Below, piece by piece: positions 37,555 through 49,287 of a stretch of 64,000 nt of DNA. The stretch comes from Tetrahymena elliotti 4EA (lineage: Eukaryota; Ciliophora; Oligohymenophorea; Hymenostomatida; Tetrahymenidae): positions 348,724 through 412,723 of the forward strand of contig JH720304.1 in NCBI GenBank assembly GCA_000231825.2, in the 5' to 3' direction. Position 1 is the first letter of the stretch, and every line of letters starts with the position of its first letter. The notes under the pieces were generated by a model. The model worked only from the letters and a program-made list of their open reading frames with translations. It ran no database searches and was not told the DNA's origin. Position numbers and translations under genes: made by a program.

Positions 37555-40501
37555 TCATTGTTTGTAGTGATATAAATTCATATCGGTCTTATCTCTTTCT
37601 ATATATTCTCTCTCTACTAAAGATTCTATTCTTTTTTTAATTTAATTAACTTAGGTTTAGAACTTTCTCAACAGATTATTAACTTCAGAGACTAAATCAT
37701 TGAATTTCATAGTCTTTCTAGACTTCATAACTCTAACAATAGTAGCTTCAATAACATGTTCTCTGTTTTCATTTACTACATCTAATTTTTTATTCATAAA
37801 TACATAATATTATTATTAGCTATTTTTATAAATTATTAATTACCTCTTTTGAACCTCTGTTGACTTTCTTCAGGTACTGTTGAGAATTTTTTTTTTTAAT
37901 AGCTAAAAGATAAATTAAACTTAAATTAGACTTCCTCTGATTCGTCTTTCTTTTCTCCCTATTTCAAGCTTTGGGATTTAGATGATAATAATATTTTTTT
38001 ACCAATCTATTTTTTTAAAATGAAGTTTAATAAATTGATAGTGCTTTTTGAAAAAAAGCGCTTACTAAAAAACTAATTTCCTTGTTAAATACTGCAATAT
38101 TTTCCTTATCTAAACCAATTTAATTCAATATAGCAGACAAGGGAATCCAGTTATCTTCCTTTTCAAACTATAATAGGATACATAGTTAGATAGGAGAAAT
38201 GTTTACTAAAAAGAAATTGTTCTTATTTTCAAAACTTAGATTCATTTTAATATCAAAGCTACCTAAAGTATCAATCCAGTTCAACTTTTAACTCTTTTTT
38301 TATTTTTGATAAAACATTTTATATTCTTCCTTTAAGTTTTGGTATTATATAGGAAGATTTATTGCAAGAGAGTTTTTGTATGAAGGCCAATTAGCCTCTT
38401 ATAATACTTTAACCTGATAATAAATTAGAAAAATGTTATGATTGTTCAAAACAAATATCAAATTTTACATTCAAGTCTACTATTTTGACTTTCTAAATCA
38501 TGTATTCATCAAAGGTTTTCTTTAAATCAACAGTAAGTTTAATATCGCTAATCATTCCTTCATAATTTTTTGTTTCCTAGCCTTAGCCACAACATCCTTT
38601 AATTTTTGTGATCATTAAGCTTTCATCATCATATCTGCTTCCTGCCTTCAGTTCAGCCTTGAGCAAACGTGTAGCTAACTACTTCTAATAGAGTGTTAAA
38701 AATATGTCCTTTTCTATCAAATGATTAAATATTTCTATAATCTAACTCAACTTCTAATCTAATTCTTCCTACTTTAAATTCTCCTTCTTCAATATGTAAT
38801 CTGTGTAATTTGCTAATAATTCTGGGAGACCATAGTCCTTTTAATTAAACATTCATTTTAACTATTTGTTTCTTTTAAAACAAAATTAAATCTTTTACAT
38901 CTATTGGGACATTTAAAAATCTATCTAAAGCAGCCTTGAAACTCATCTAAAAGTTGGCATCATTATTAAAATTTAATATAATCATGTTGTTTATTTCTTT
39001 ATACTCTTCAAATAGTCTTTCAACAAATTCATTATCCTAAATAAAAGGAGAATATCAATAAAATCTAATTAAAATCAATTGATTTATAGAATTACAGTTG
39101 CATATTTTCCTTTCTTCAATTCTGGTTTTTCATCTGATATTGATGATATCTTTTCCTTAAAAATATTAGAACCTTTACTGTGAACCCATTCTCCAAATGA
39201 TTGACGTAATTCTTCGAAATTGTCATTAAGGTTTTTGTATAGCTAATAGATTTATTGCAATACCTATTTATTTTAATAAAAATTAGTGTGGAGCTACATT
39301 TAATAGTTTAAATTTACATGACTCTTGTTGTTTTCTAGCATGAAAGTAAAACCGTGTTCTTTCATTAAGAGAATCTGTCTGTATTTAAGAACCATTTCTT
39401 CATTAAAAAGCTAGCTGATTTGCTTTTGTGTGTCTGTAAATTTGGTAAAGCATTTTTCAAATCTTCTATTTTCTTCTTTTTAGACTAGCATAATGTTAGA
39501 AATGTATTCTTCACAAGAGCATGCTTCAGACCATTCTTAAAACTTGTTTTGATAATAAGCTTTTGCATGAGTCAAAATAGCTTTTCCTAGATTTTGATAA
39601 TTTTCATCTTTATTATCACTTTTATTTATTTCTACAAATATTTCTGATATCTTTCTTAACATATCAAGATCAGACTTGAAATTATTTCTATCTTTCTCTA
39701 TTTCTTGCTAAAAAGCATATATAATATTATCCTTTAAGTTATCATGCACCTACTTAAGATACAAGTAATACCCTATTACAAATAAAAAAATGATCAACTT
39801 TATTACTCATGTATGAATTTAATTTTACCTATTTATTATAGTTTCTATAAGTTGTTATGCTCTATGTATGATTTGTCCTATTTTATATTGAATTTTGTTA
39901 CTTTTATTAGAATTTTTATGATTGATTTTACCAAATATGAAAAGAATCTTGTCATTAATCTTAAAAAGATCTAATAAATATCCCATTTTTATATTATTTT
40001 ATTAAGCAATTCTTCACCTTTTAATCCTTTCACATTGCTGAAAATCTATTTATTTTTTCAATTTAATATTAAAAGCTATTCACTGATAAATAAACCAATT
40101 CATTACTTTATCCTTAACAAATGATGAGATTTGCTTTTTATAATAATCATAAAGCTATTCAGAATTATTAGAGTCTTTTTCTAAGCACAAATTGTAAATA
40201 AGTCTATATTTTATAAATGGTAGGTTAGTATTCTAAATTTTAATCATTGATTATTCTTGTAATAAAATTATTTTTTTTGCTTCGAGAAAACAGTGCTTCA
40301 AATCAAAAATTTTTAAATAATCAAATATTAATAATGCAATTACGTATAAGTGTTGCTGTACTCTATTTTAGTAATTGCAATTTTCTCGTTGTTATTGCTA
40401 ATGCCTGATTGCTAGTCGAGCAACTTGTTTACTTTATTAATAACAGGCTCTATTTCCTTCCAGCCGCTATTAAAATCATACTTTTAGATTGTCTAATTCA
40501 T
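37555..40501 (-). CDS. Cullin, scaffold of an SCF-like ubiquitin ligase
   Basis: Cullin family scaffold. Starts MNQTIQKYDFNSGWKEIEPV, where the FNSGWKEI stretch corresponds to the first cullin repeat. Repeats follow through FLRLMTRFFSYLDKSYI (the YLDR-type helix near 39890) and ERDRNNFKSDLDMLRKI. The cullin homology domain includes YQKQLATRLLKAELKA (about 38680), EGMISDIKLTVDL, and ANWPSYKNSLAINLP (about 38380), and the WHB/Nedd8 domain reads EATIVRVMKSRKTMKFNDLV. The neddylation lysine in VRVMKSR is present. The C-terminus LVEREYIERDKTDMNLYHYK matches the family end with the usual LIEREYLERD. About seven short introns interrupt it. It should bind an RBX RING protein through the C-terminus and an adaptor such as SKP1 through the N-terminus. 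Whether it is CUL1 or CUL3-like is not resolved. Confidence 0.9.
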
Positions 40502-43200
40502 TTGTAAATATGACTGAATTTTGATAAATCGATCTTGAAAATTCTTGTTCTAATTAAGATATTCTCTATTTATTTAGTTAGTAGTTGAAAATTTAAATTA
40601 TTGTAATTTTTTATTCTTTATTGCTTACTTATAAAAATTTGCAATGTTTCTTTCTTTTCTACAGATTTGCTTTAAAAAAGCTTATTTTAACAAATTAATT
40701 AAATTTTAATTAGATCTGATAATCATAGATCATATGAACGCAGAGAGGAATCTATGTAAATTTAAAGTGTTCGAGAGAGATGACTTGCTTTTTTTATAAA
40801 ATAAATTTCATCAAAATCTTTATTTTATTCTAAACATATTATTGAAAAAATAGTATATAAAATTTAATGTAATTAACAATTATTATTTTCAAAGAGATAT
40901 TTTAGATGAGCTTTTTCAAATTTAAGATACTATCTCACAATTTAAGCCTTAGTCTGTTTGAAAAAAATAATATTTGTTTATTTTGTATTTGAAAGAATTA
41001 TTTATAATTAGGATCAGATTCTATAAGAAATATTTTTTCATAATATATTTCGAATTTTGTATTGCAAAGGACATTCATAGTAAAATATTTTTTTTCTTTA
41101 AATTTGATGAGTGTCTTTTCAAATAAAAAAAATATAGATAAGGTGATTAATAATTATTATGGTTTTATACACTATTACTCCAATACACTCCATACTAAAT
41201 TTTAAATTTTTTTAAGCTTATTTTAAGTTAGGAAGAATTTATTATAAAAATATCAGAATTTTATAAGTCATAATTTATTCTTTTTCATTATTTTTGGATT
41301 CAAATTGTAAATAATTTTGTATTTCTTCTTCGAATGTTGTGTTTATAAAATAATTTATTCAAGACTTTTAAACTTATATATATTTAGAATTATGTATGTT
41401 TATTAGGTATAATTTCAGAGGATTTAGTTAGCAAAGATATTTGATTTAATAGATGCTTTTAGTCTAAAATAAATATAAAAAATATATTGAGTCAAAGATA
41501 TTCTTTTAAAAAAATATATAAGTAAGTATATATTGATTGAGCTTTTTCAAACAAAAAAAATGAATAAAAGCATTTTAGATGATAAAATTAATAAGAATAA
41601 ATAAACTTATGGAATGTTTAATAATAGAATATTTCTTAATAAATGTCTGTTTATTAAACTCTCCTAAAGTAATTAAGTATATAAGAAATTGTTTTATCTT
41701 TTGCATCTTTCTGAGATAGATACAATATTTATTAACTCAGATTTTAGATCAAAGGTCAGCGCAGTTTCCACAACATCATCACTATTCTTAAAAAATAATA
41801 TATATTTATGTTCACAAGGAAATCTAAGAAAAGAGGTAATTCGGTAGGAAAGGATCCCATACCTCTTGATACAAATTTCCAATATTAAATGAGAAGCATA
41901 TACACCAAGCAGTTTAATCGATTAAATTCTTTGAATTTTTTTGAAAAATGTTTGGCCACTTGGCTTCCCGACAAAATACCTTATATAATATTTCAATTTT
42001 AAGTTATTTTCATATAAAACCAAAAAGAAAAAACAAAAAAGATAAAAACTAAACCTCAATTACTACCTTAAGGTAAAAAGTAGAATTAATTTAAATAGAA
42101 TTTCAAAAAGAATTTTCTCTTTACCTTTAAATTAAGATAAATTTTACTATCCTATCAAAAAACTAAATTAGTACTATTATCGATAAAAAATTCCTGTTTT
42201 GACTGTTTTGAGGTTTAATAAAAAATATTTTAAAAATTAGTTTTCTTTATCATTCTAATAATTACACAGCACAACATTAACTTTATGTTAAAATACAATT
42301 ATTTTTGAGCAAAGGATTATTTTTGTTCTTTTTCTATTATTACCAATAAAAATATTTAAATAATTTAAAAGAATTAAAATAATTGATTTTAAAAACAAAA
42401 AAATAATTTTTATATATTTTTAAACAGATTAAGAATTTTTTTAATTAATTTGGAAAATAAACTATTGAATCTAAAAAAAATAAGTAGGAATTATATATTT
42501 TTTAAACTGAATTATTTAAAATCCCTTAATTATCTAAATAAAAATAACAAATATTTGTTTAGTATTATTATTTTTATGAATAAATATTTAAAGTATTCAC
42601 TAGTTTTCCTAGTTTATGTATTATTAAGTGAAATATTTTAATTTTAAAATGATCTATATTTTATTCATTTAAAAATATCTATTAGAGTATGATTGTAAAT
42701 AAAATCTTGAAAATTGAAATTAATTGTATTTTAAATTAATTTTTGAAAAATAAAAATATTCAAACTATTTTAGATCAACAATAAATGAATATCTTATTAA
42801 TTCGATGATAAATTGAGCTTATTGGTTCAAAATATTTTAAAAACCCATTAATTAGTTTAATATTTAAATATAATATTTTGAGATTTAGTAGTTGTTTGTT
42901 TTATGATAAATTCAAATTAAAATTTAGGCTGGAAAATATATTTTGTTATTTTTATGATGATTGTTGCAAAAGATTAAGTTTTGAAATTAAAATTAGTATT
43001 TGAATGACAGAGAGTAATCAAATTTCGTATTTTTAACAATAACAGATAAAGTAGAAAGATTATAAGATAAATCGAAACAGTTTCTTAAAATTTTAGATTT
43101 TTTTCAAATATTATTTATGATGAATAGATAAAACAGCATATTATCTTTTTAAAGCTAGTAGGAAACGGAGAATACTTATTTTAGTCATTATAAATCGATC
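40502..43200. other. Large intergenic region with one complex island
   Basis: 2.7 kb, mostly AT-rich. The stretch 41690-41990 has clearly higher complexity, with an AAGAGGTA..TACCTCTT inverted repeat (41831-41867) and, on the minus strand, a GTGATGATG..CTGA..CTGA pattern (about 41725-41795). Loosely similar GAGCTTTTTCAAA blocks recur near 40908 and 41540. No protein gene could be supported, as minus-strand frames here lack an ATG. Confidence 0.45.
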
Positions 43201-45586
43201 ATGGAAAGTAATTAATTTGCATTTTAAGCCATATTTTGAAAGATTTACATTTAATGTAATTTTAAAAAAGATTAAAAGAGCACTAGAGATAAAAATAAAT
43301 CTGTTGATAAAAAGCCTAGCGATCATAATAACTCTATTCTTAATAGCTAAATATTGTAGTCATAAAATTTAAATGCTAAGTAGTCTTCTATTTTGTAACC
43401 CAAGTATTCTTTTTCTAATTTAAGCACTTGCAATTTACCATTAAGTTAGTAAAACACAGCAAGAAACAGAAGTGATTCTTAAAAAGGTTCTTTAGCTCCT
43501 CGAGATAGTTAACTTATAACAGATATTAAAAATGAAAATTAATAATATATTTAAAACATGAATTCAATGAAATTATAATATCAACATTATTAGTCGATAG
43601 CATCTTAATAAAAATAGTAGTTAATATAACAAAGTCATATAGATATTCAATAAAAGTAATACTAAGAATAAGAATAACAGCAACCACAATAATAATAATA
43701 AATATAATAATAATTTAATAATTAATTAATAAAACATCACTCAAGAAATTCATTTTAAAGCATATCATCAACATCAGATTCTTCAAGCAATTATTTAAAA
43801 AAATTAGAATAATTTAAATAGGAACAATTAGAAAAATAATCTTCACACAATACAAATATATATTCTTTATAGAGCTAGAATTCATATAATAATTTAAAAA
43901 ATAAAATAGTCAAAGATAAGAGCCTAGAAAGAAATAGCAGTTGCTTAGGTTAATAATCATTTGGGCTGTAAAATAATAATTAATTTAAATCTAAAGAAAA
44001 TGTATTATCTCAAAATGTTAAAGAGAAGTAATCTAGTGTTCATAATAACTATGTCGGATTGGATAATTAAATATTGATTAAAAATTATACTTTCAATGAG
44101 ATAGAAAATGTTATTAAAGAATTAAATTGTAAATGTGGCTATAAAACAGATATTAGAGAAGTATTAACTAAATTTGGAGAAAAATTTTAGGATCTTAGAA
44201 AGAAAAGAGATAAACTCAAAGAAAAAAATAAACAACTGAAAGAAGAGCTTAATCAATAGTTGAAAGATAAAAAGTTATTGGAAATGTAAGTTAATTATGA
44301 AGGATATATCAATTAGGTTAATATAAAACTTGAGGAAAAAGAGAGGCACTTATAAAGAATTTAAACTGAGATCAAGCTTAAAGAAGGGGAATTAAAATTG
44401 AGATAAGAGGAAATTTAAAATGTAAAATTGCAGTAAAGCAAATAATCTTAAAATAATACTTTCAGTACTTATTAAAATCAGCAGAGTTGTTTAAACTGTG
44501 ATTTCTTAAACAATAGATTGTTATAAGAATAAGAGAATAGTAATTTCAAATCTAGTGAGCTTCAATCTTAAATTAATGAACAAAGAGAAAAAATAAAATA
44601 AATTGAAGATGATTTATCGCAAGCTAACTAAAAATACCTAGAAGTTTGTGAAAAATATAAGAACTATGATTCAATGGTATAAGAAAAGAATGAAAATAAA
44701 TAGCTTAAAGAATAAATAGAAATTCTTAATAACACAATAAATGAGGAAAAAATAAAATTTGAAAGAGAAAAGTCTTCTATTGCTATGAAAATTCAAGAAA
44801 TTGATGCTCAAAAAGCAGTAATTTGTCTTAAATTTTTATCTATTCTAAAAACATTTCCAAAAATAAATTTGATTAATTATTTTTTATTTTTAGATTGTGA
44901 AAAGTGATGAAAGACTTCTATAAGATAGAGAAAGAATTCTTTAAGAAAAGGAAGATGGTTTGATGGAATAAGTTTAACAAATAAATTACCACAAATAGCA
45001 GCTTGAAAAAGAAAAGGAGAAATTCGAAGTTGAAAAGAATAACTTTTATAATGAGGCTTAAAAGATAGAAGAAGAAATGAAAAAGAAAGAAGATAATATC
45101 CAATTAAAATATTATGTTACTAATTAGAATAATAATTTTCAAAATACCTCTTCTAAAAAAAATAATAATTCTTAGTATTTAAATAATCCTAATTTGTTAG
45201 CATCCCCTCCACTTAATTAAAATAATTTGAATGGAACTACTAATTTAAATTAAAATAATCTCCATCAAAACAGTGCTCAATCTAACAATATTAGTATGAA
45301 CAGTATGAAATTCCTCTTTAATTGTTCAGGCATGGAGGTTGATGATGAAGAAATGGAGCTAAAGATGATAGCCCTTAAAATGAACGAAGAAATGATTTCC
45401 AAAAAAATAGAAATCTAAGTTCAGGAAATGATCAAATAAAAAGAAAAACTAGATAAAAGAGAAAAAGAATTAAGAAGGCTAGAAGAAAGACTTAATGGGC
45501 CTTCCTAAAACCACAGTCATAATAGCAGTACTAGTTTTCCAAACAATAATTCTAGCTTCAACAGAAGTTCAAAGAAAAAATTGTGA
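43201..45586 (+). CDS. Long coiled-coil protein with Q-rich N-terminus, unrecognised
   Basis: 748 residues after removing introns 43208-43270 and 44818-44893; the sum is a multiple of three. The start is decided by the first intron: ATGGAAA joins to ATTAAAAG, giving MENQKSTRDKNKSV, while no in-frame ATG lies in exon 2 for about 340 bp. The N-terminal 200 residues are Ser/Asn with an almost pure Gln run encoded by TAA, TAG and CAA (about 43600-43720). A short CKCGYKT element with two cysteines near 44130 precedes long coiled coils (LRKKRDKLKEKNKQLKEEL onward) and a second coiled coil near the C-terminus (EMELKMIALKMNEEM ... REKELRRLEERL). It is probably a cytoskeletal or basal-body-associated scaffold, by composition only. 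No family is recognised. Confidence 0.75.
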
Positions 45587-46784
45587 TTTTTTTAAGAAAC
45601 TCTCTTAAAAAATAATAAATAACTAGTTAAAGAAAGCTAAATAAATTCCAATTAATAAAAAAAAATAAAATCCATTTTAAAATAAATAAAGTTAAACTTA
45701 ATCAATTATTTCATAAAATTATACAACACGTCTAGGACTAAAAAAATACAATAAATATTAGATCAAATTATTTTATATTCAAATTAGATTTTGTTAAGTT
45801 ATAGACAGCATTAAAGACATCTAATTAACTTAATAATGTCAAAAAAAAAATTGTTATTGTTTTCAGTTTTTATTTAATTAATCTCAATTAGTACTTAAAA
45901 AAAATAGATTTAGTTTGCTTATTCTATGTTTATTAGATGTTTTTTATCAATCTGTTAATAAATTATTAAAAATAATACTAAATTACATTAATCTTGAAAA
46001 TAAAGTAAAATAAAAAAATCATAGGCTATCTAAAAAAGTTTTATTTGCATTACTTTTTATCAAATTTTTATATTTTTAAAAGCCTTTTTAATTTTATATG
46101 CCAAAAGTCATATTTTACCACAAGAAAGTATATCTAAACACTTTCTTAGTATATTTTTTAATGCTTAAATCAAGAAAGCTTGAAAAATAATTAGTTTTTT
46201 TGAAAATCAACTTTAGATTAAGTTTTCATAAATTAATTTTACTTATTTTTTAGATGATAAATAGTATATTTATGTTTAGATGGGAAATTAAATTTAATAA
46301 TTCTGAGAATAATATTATTAATCGCTATTTTTGATATTATATTTTTGATCTATTTTATTTACTCACTCCAAAAAATAATAAATTTGTTAATTTCGGAAAA
46401 AATAAATTACAAAACGATAATTTAAATTTTAATCGAAATTATTATTAGAAAAAATGTATTTTAAGAGAGTTAAATATAATTTTAAAGTTAGAAGAAATAA
46501 ATAAATCACTTAAAATTAAAAAAAAATGAATAACTATTTTTATAAGCTTTTTTAAGATATTTTAAATAAGTACTATAACTAGAGAAATGAAAGAAGATTT
46601 AACATATTTAGTTTTTTAGTTTAAGTATTTTAATTGTTTTGAAATTAATATTGGTCCAATCATTTAATAATTTAATATTAGCTAAAAGATCTTAAATTAC
46701 TATTTCGGTTTGTAAATTTGTAAAGTTAGATTTTAATCAAGTAGATTCTTAATAGTTAATTGTATAAAAATTTAGAGTTTTAAA
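45587..46784. other. Intergenic stretch, nothing recognised
   Basis: AT-rich spacer between two plus-strand genes. It must include the promoter of the phytochelatin synthase gene. I saw no metal-response-like element, repeat or ORF I could support. Confidence 0.5.
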
Positions 46785-48980
46785 ATGTCTCGCCTATTAT
46801 TTAAGAAAGTATTATATTAATTTTCAGCTGTAGAATAGCAAGTTTAGACTGTATATAAGCGTCCACTACCTAAAATTTTGGTTAATTTTTCAAGTGAATA
46901 AGGTATTTGGTTTATTTTCATCACCATTTTATAAATTTAGCATTGATACTACATTAAATAAAGCAAAATAGCATTAGAAATATGGATTAAATTTCATAAT
47001 TAATTTGAAAAAGATTCTTATTTATATCAATTTAGGTAAAAAACTATTTAAAGAAGCATTAGATGAAGGTAATATGGAGTGTTATTTCCCTTTAAGTGAA
47101 TAATTTATGACTTAGCTTGAACCTTCAACATGTGGTTCTACTACATTAGCAATGGTACTTAATACATTAAATTTAGATCCCAAAAAGCGCTGGAAAGGGT
47201 AAAATTCTTAGATATAATAAATATTTTCATATAACAGCAAATATAAATCATATTAACTTCATTAAATAAAATATAGAATATGGAGATGGTACAGCGAAGA
47301 AACTTTAGAAGGCATGAAGCCTGAATATATTAAATAGGGAATAGATTTAGAAAACTTTTCTCACATAACAAAGCACAATAACGCTTCTATCTAAACTTTT
47401 TATTATCCTCACGAACATTAAAGTTAATCTTCTAAATATGACTGTGAGTATCACTGCTCTAAAGATAAAATTAAGTCAGCTTCATATTCTACTTTTATTA
47501 TTTGTCTTACTGCTTGTTGTCGTCGCACTGGACTATATATGGTCTTGAACTAATCAAGAAAAGCTCTTTGTAAAAATTTTTTTTTAATTAACACAATTAA
47601 AATTTACACATATTGGATAAAACAGAATGAATGCTATGTATATATATCTCTTATTTTTTGCAAGCTATAACCTAACAATTTAAATAATTAGCAAACAACA
47701 TATCTGATATCCTCATATTAGATATTAATTAGATGATAGAATACTTTAAATGCGTTAATATCAGCTAAATATCTTTTCTGGAATAATCAATCCTAACAAC
47801 TATTTATTTGAACATAAATACTCTACAAATTAAATCTTAATGAAATAAGCATACAAATCGCACAAGTTAATAAAAATAAACATTTGAATTCTTTAAGAGA
47901 CATATGAAATAGAGAAATTGTTGAATTAGCAATTTTAATCTTTTTAATAATTAATTTAAATTAGTACTATTTTAATAGTATATAGATATCACCAATTTAA
48001 TACACAAAAATCATGCTTTATATTAATATGATTGAATATTTTGATATCAGCTCTAATAAATCTTATGTTTATTTGAGATATTATTGAACAAATAGAAATT
48101 ATAAAGATAGATTAATATAAATAGTTTCATATTTGAATGAAAGCGAATAAAATATTTTTTAATTTGTTTTTTGTTCAAGAAAAAAATTTAATTTATTTTT
48201 TAATATTTTAAAGCTCAAACTGGAGAAGGTCATTTTTAGCCAGTTGGAGGACTTAATATGGCTCATTAAAAGGCTTTGATGTTTGATGTTGCAAGATTTA
48301 AATATCCTCCTTATTGGTGTAACTTGGATCTTTTGTATGAATCTCTTAAGAGTTTGGATAATGTTACTAAAAGACCTAGAGGATTTGCATTGATTTCTAG
48401 GGATTTAGAGAACTTTAGCAAAATTTGTAGTATTAGTCCTGATTAAGTATCAAAAAAGAAATTTTAAACTAAATTATAAAGTGAAAATTTTATGAGTAAT
48501 TACAAGGATTTAGAATGTAAATATGACATTATAGATTTTTATTCAAACTTCTTAAAAGAGATGGGTTTTGATTTCTCTGTTTTATTGGTTTATAATATGT
48601 ATGAAGTTATGAATTACTTTGAAAAGTAAGGAGAATAATCTGATTATTTATTTAAGGCCTTTTCTAAAAATTAAATTTATAAATTAAGTGAAAAAGTTGT
48701 TTGTAAATTAGTAGAAGAAAAGAGTGAAATAGGTATTTTGATCACAGAATTTTGTGGAAATTATGCTTCTTTAATAACTAGTTTAGTTCTTTTATCTACT
48801 CCTGAAAGCTAGTACACAAAAATTAATAAAAATTTATATAAAAATGAAATCAAGAAGCTTATTGATGAATTTAAAGATTTAGATCATAAAGAAAATTTGG
48901 ATAATGAATTAGAATTAGAAATTAAAAAATACATGAAACAGATTGTTGTTTCATTTAAAAATAATTTGTTTTTAAATTGA
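46785..48980 (+). CDS. PCS: Phytochelatin synthase
   Basis: Gamma-glutamylcysteine dipeptidyl transpeptidase (EC 2.3.2.15 family) that makes (gamma-Glu-Cys)n-Gly peptides from glutathione to chelate Cd, Zn or As. 446 residues after removing introns 46903-47035, 47199-47276 and 47570-48213; the total is a multiple of three and junctions restore family motifs. The papain-like catalytic triad is complete: Cys in EPSTCGSTTLAMVLN, His in TGEGHFQPVGG, Asp in LMFDVARFKYPP. Other family stretches are YKRPLPKILVNFSSEQGKKLF at the start, DPKKRWKGIWRWY, and NQSRKALSQTG. The N-terminus is short and basic without an obvious secretory signal. The variable C-terminal domain is reduced and Lys/Asn-rich, with few cysteines apart from the catalytic-domain ones. 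Intron 3 is 644 bp and splits the segment just before the catalytic His. Metal inducibility is expected but not shown by sequence. Confidence 0.9.
47570..48213 (+). other. 644 bp intron in the phytochelatin synthase gene
   Basis: Starts GTAAAAATTT after SRKAL and ends ATTTTAAAG before the TGEGHF segment. It is five to ten times longer than the other introns of this gene. The middle is less biased than a typical intron here. No convincing ORF or RNA was identified inside. Confidence 0.7.
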
Positions 48981-49287
48981 ATTAAGGAAAATCTTAAAAT
49001 AATTGTAATTATTTCAACTAAAAAATAACAATTTAAAGTAAATTGCTATAATAAAAATTAATAAAACTGATTTATTTATTTAATTTTTGTAGATTTCAAT
49101 TTTTAGTTTGCTTAAAGTTAAAACTTTATCAAAATTTATTTCAATGTTGTTTAAATGCAATTAAAATTTATTTTAAAAAGATCAATAACTATTTTCATTA
49201 ATAGAAAAATAAAAAACAAATATAATATTATATAAACTATAATAATTAGCTGAATTTGGATCCAAAAAAATAAATTTTTTAGGAATC
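48981..49287. other. Convergent 3' spacer
   Basis: AT-rich 307 bp between the ends of two converging genes. No feature is seen. Confidence 0.55.

Noticed and set aside
41694..41882. 62-residue minus-strand frame
   Set aside because: It depends on a TTG start and no ATG lies in frame upstream. Kept only as part of the complex island.
41950..41980. tRNA-Ser/Leu-like 5' half on the minus strand (GTCGGGAAGCCAAGTGGCC)
   Set aside because: No matching 3' acceptor strand, anticodon stem or T-loop follows; not a complete tRNA.
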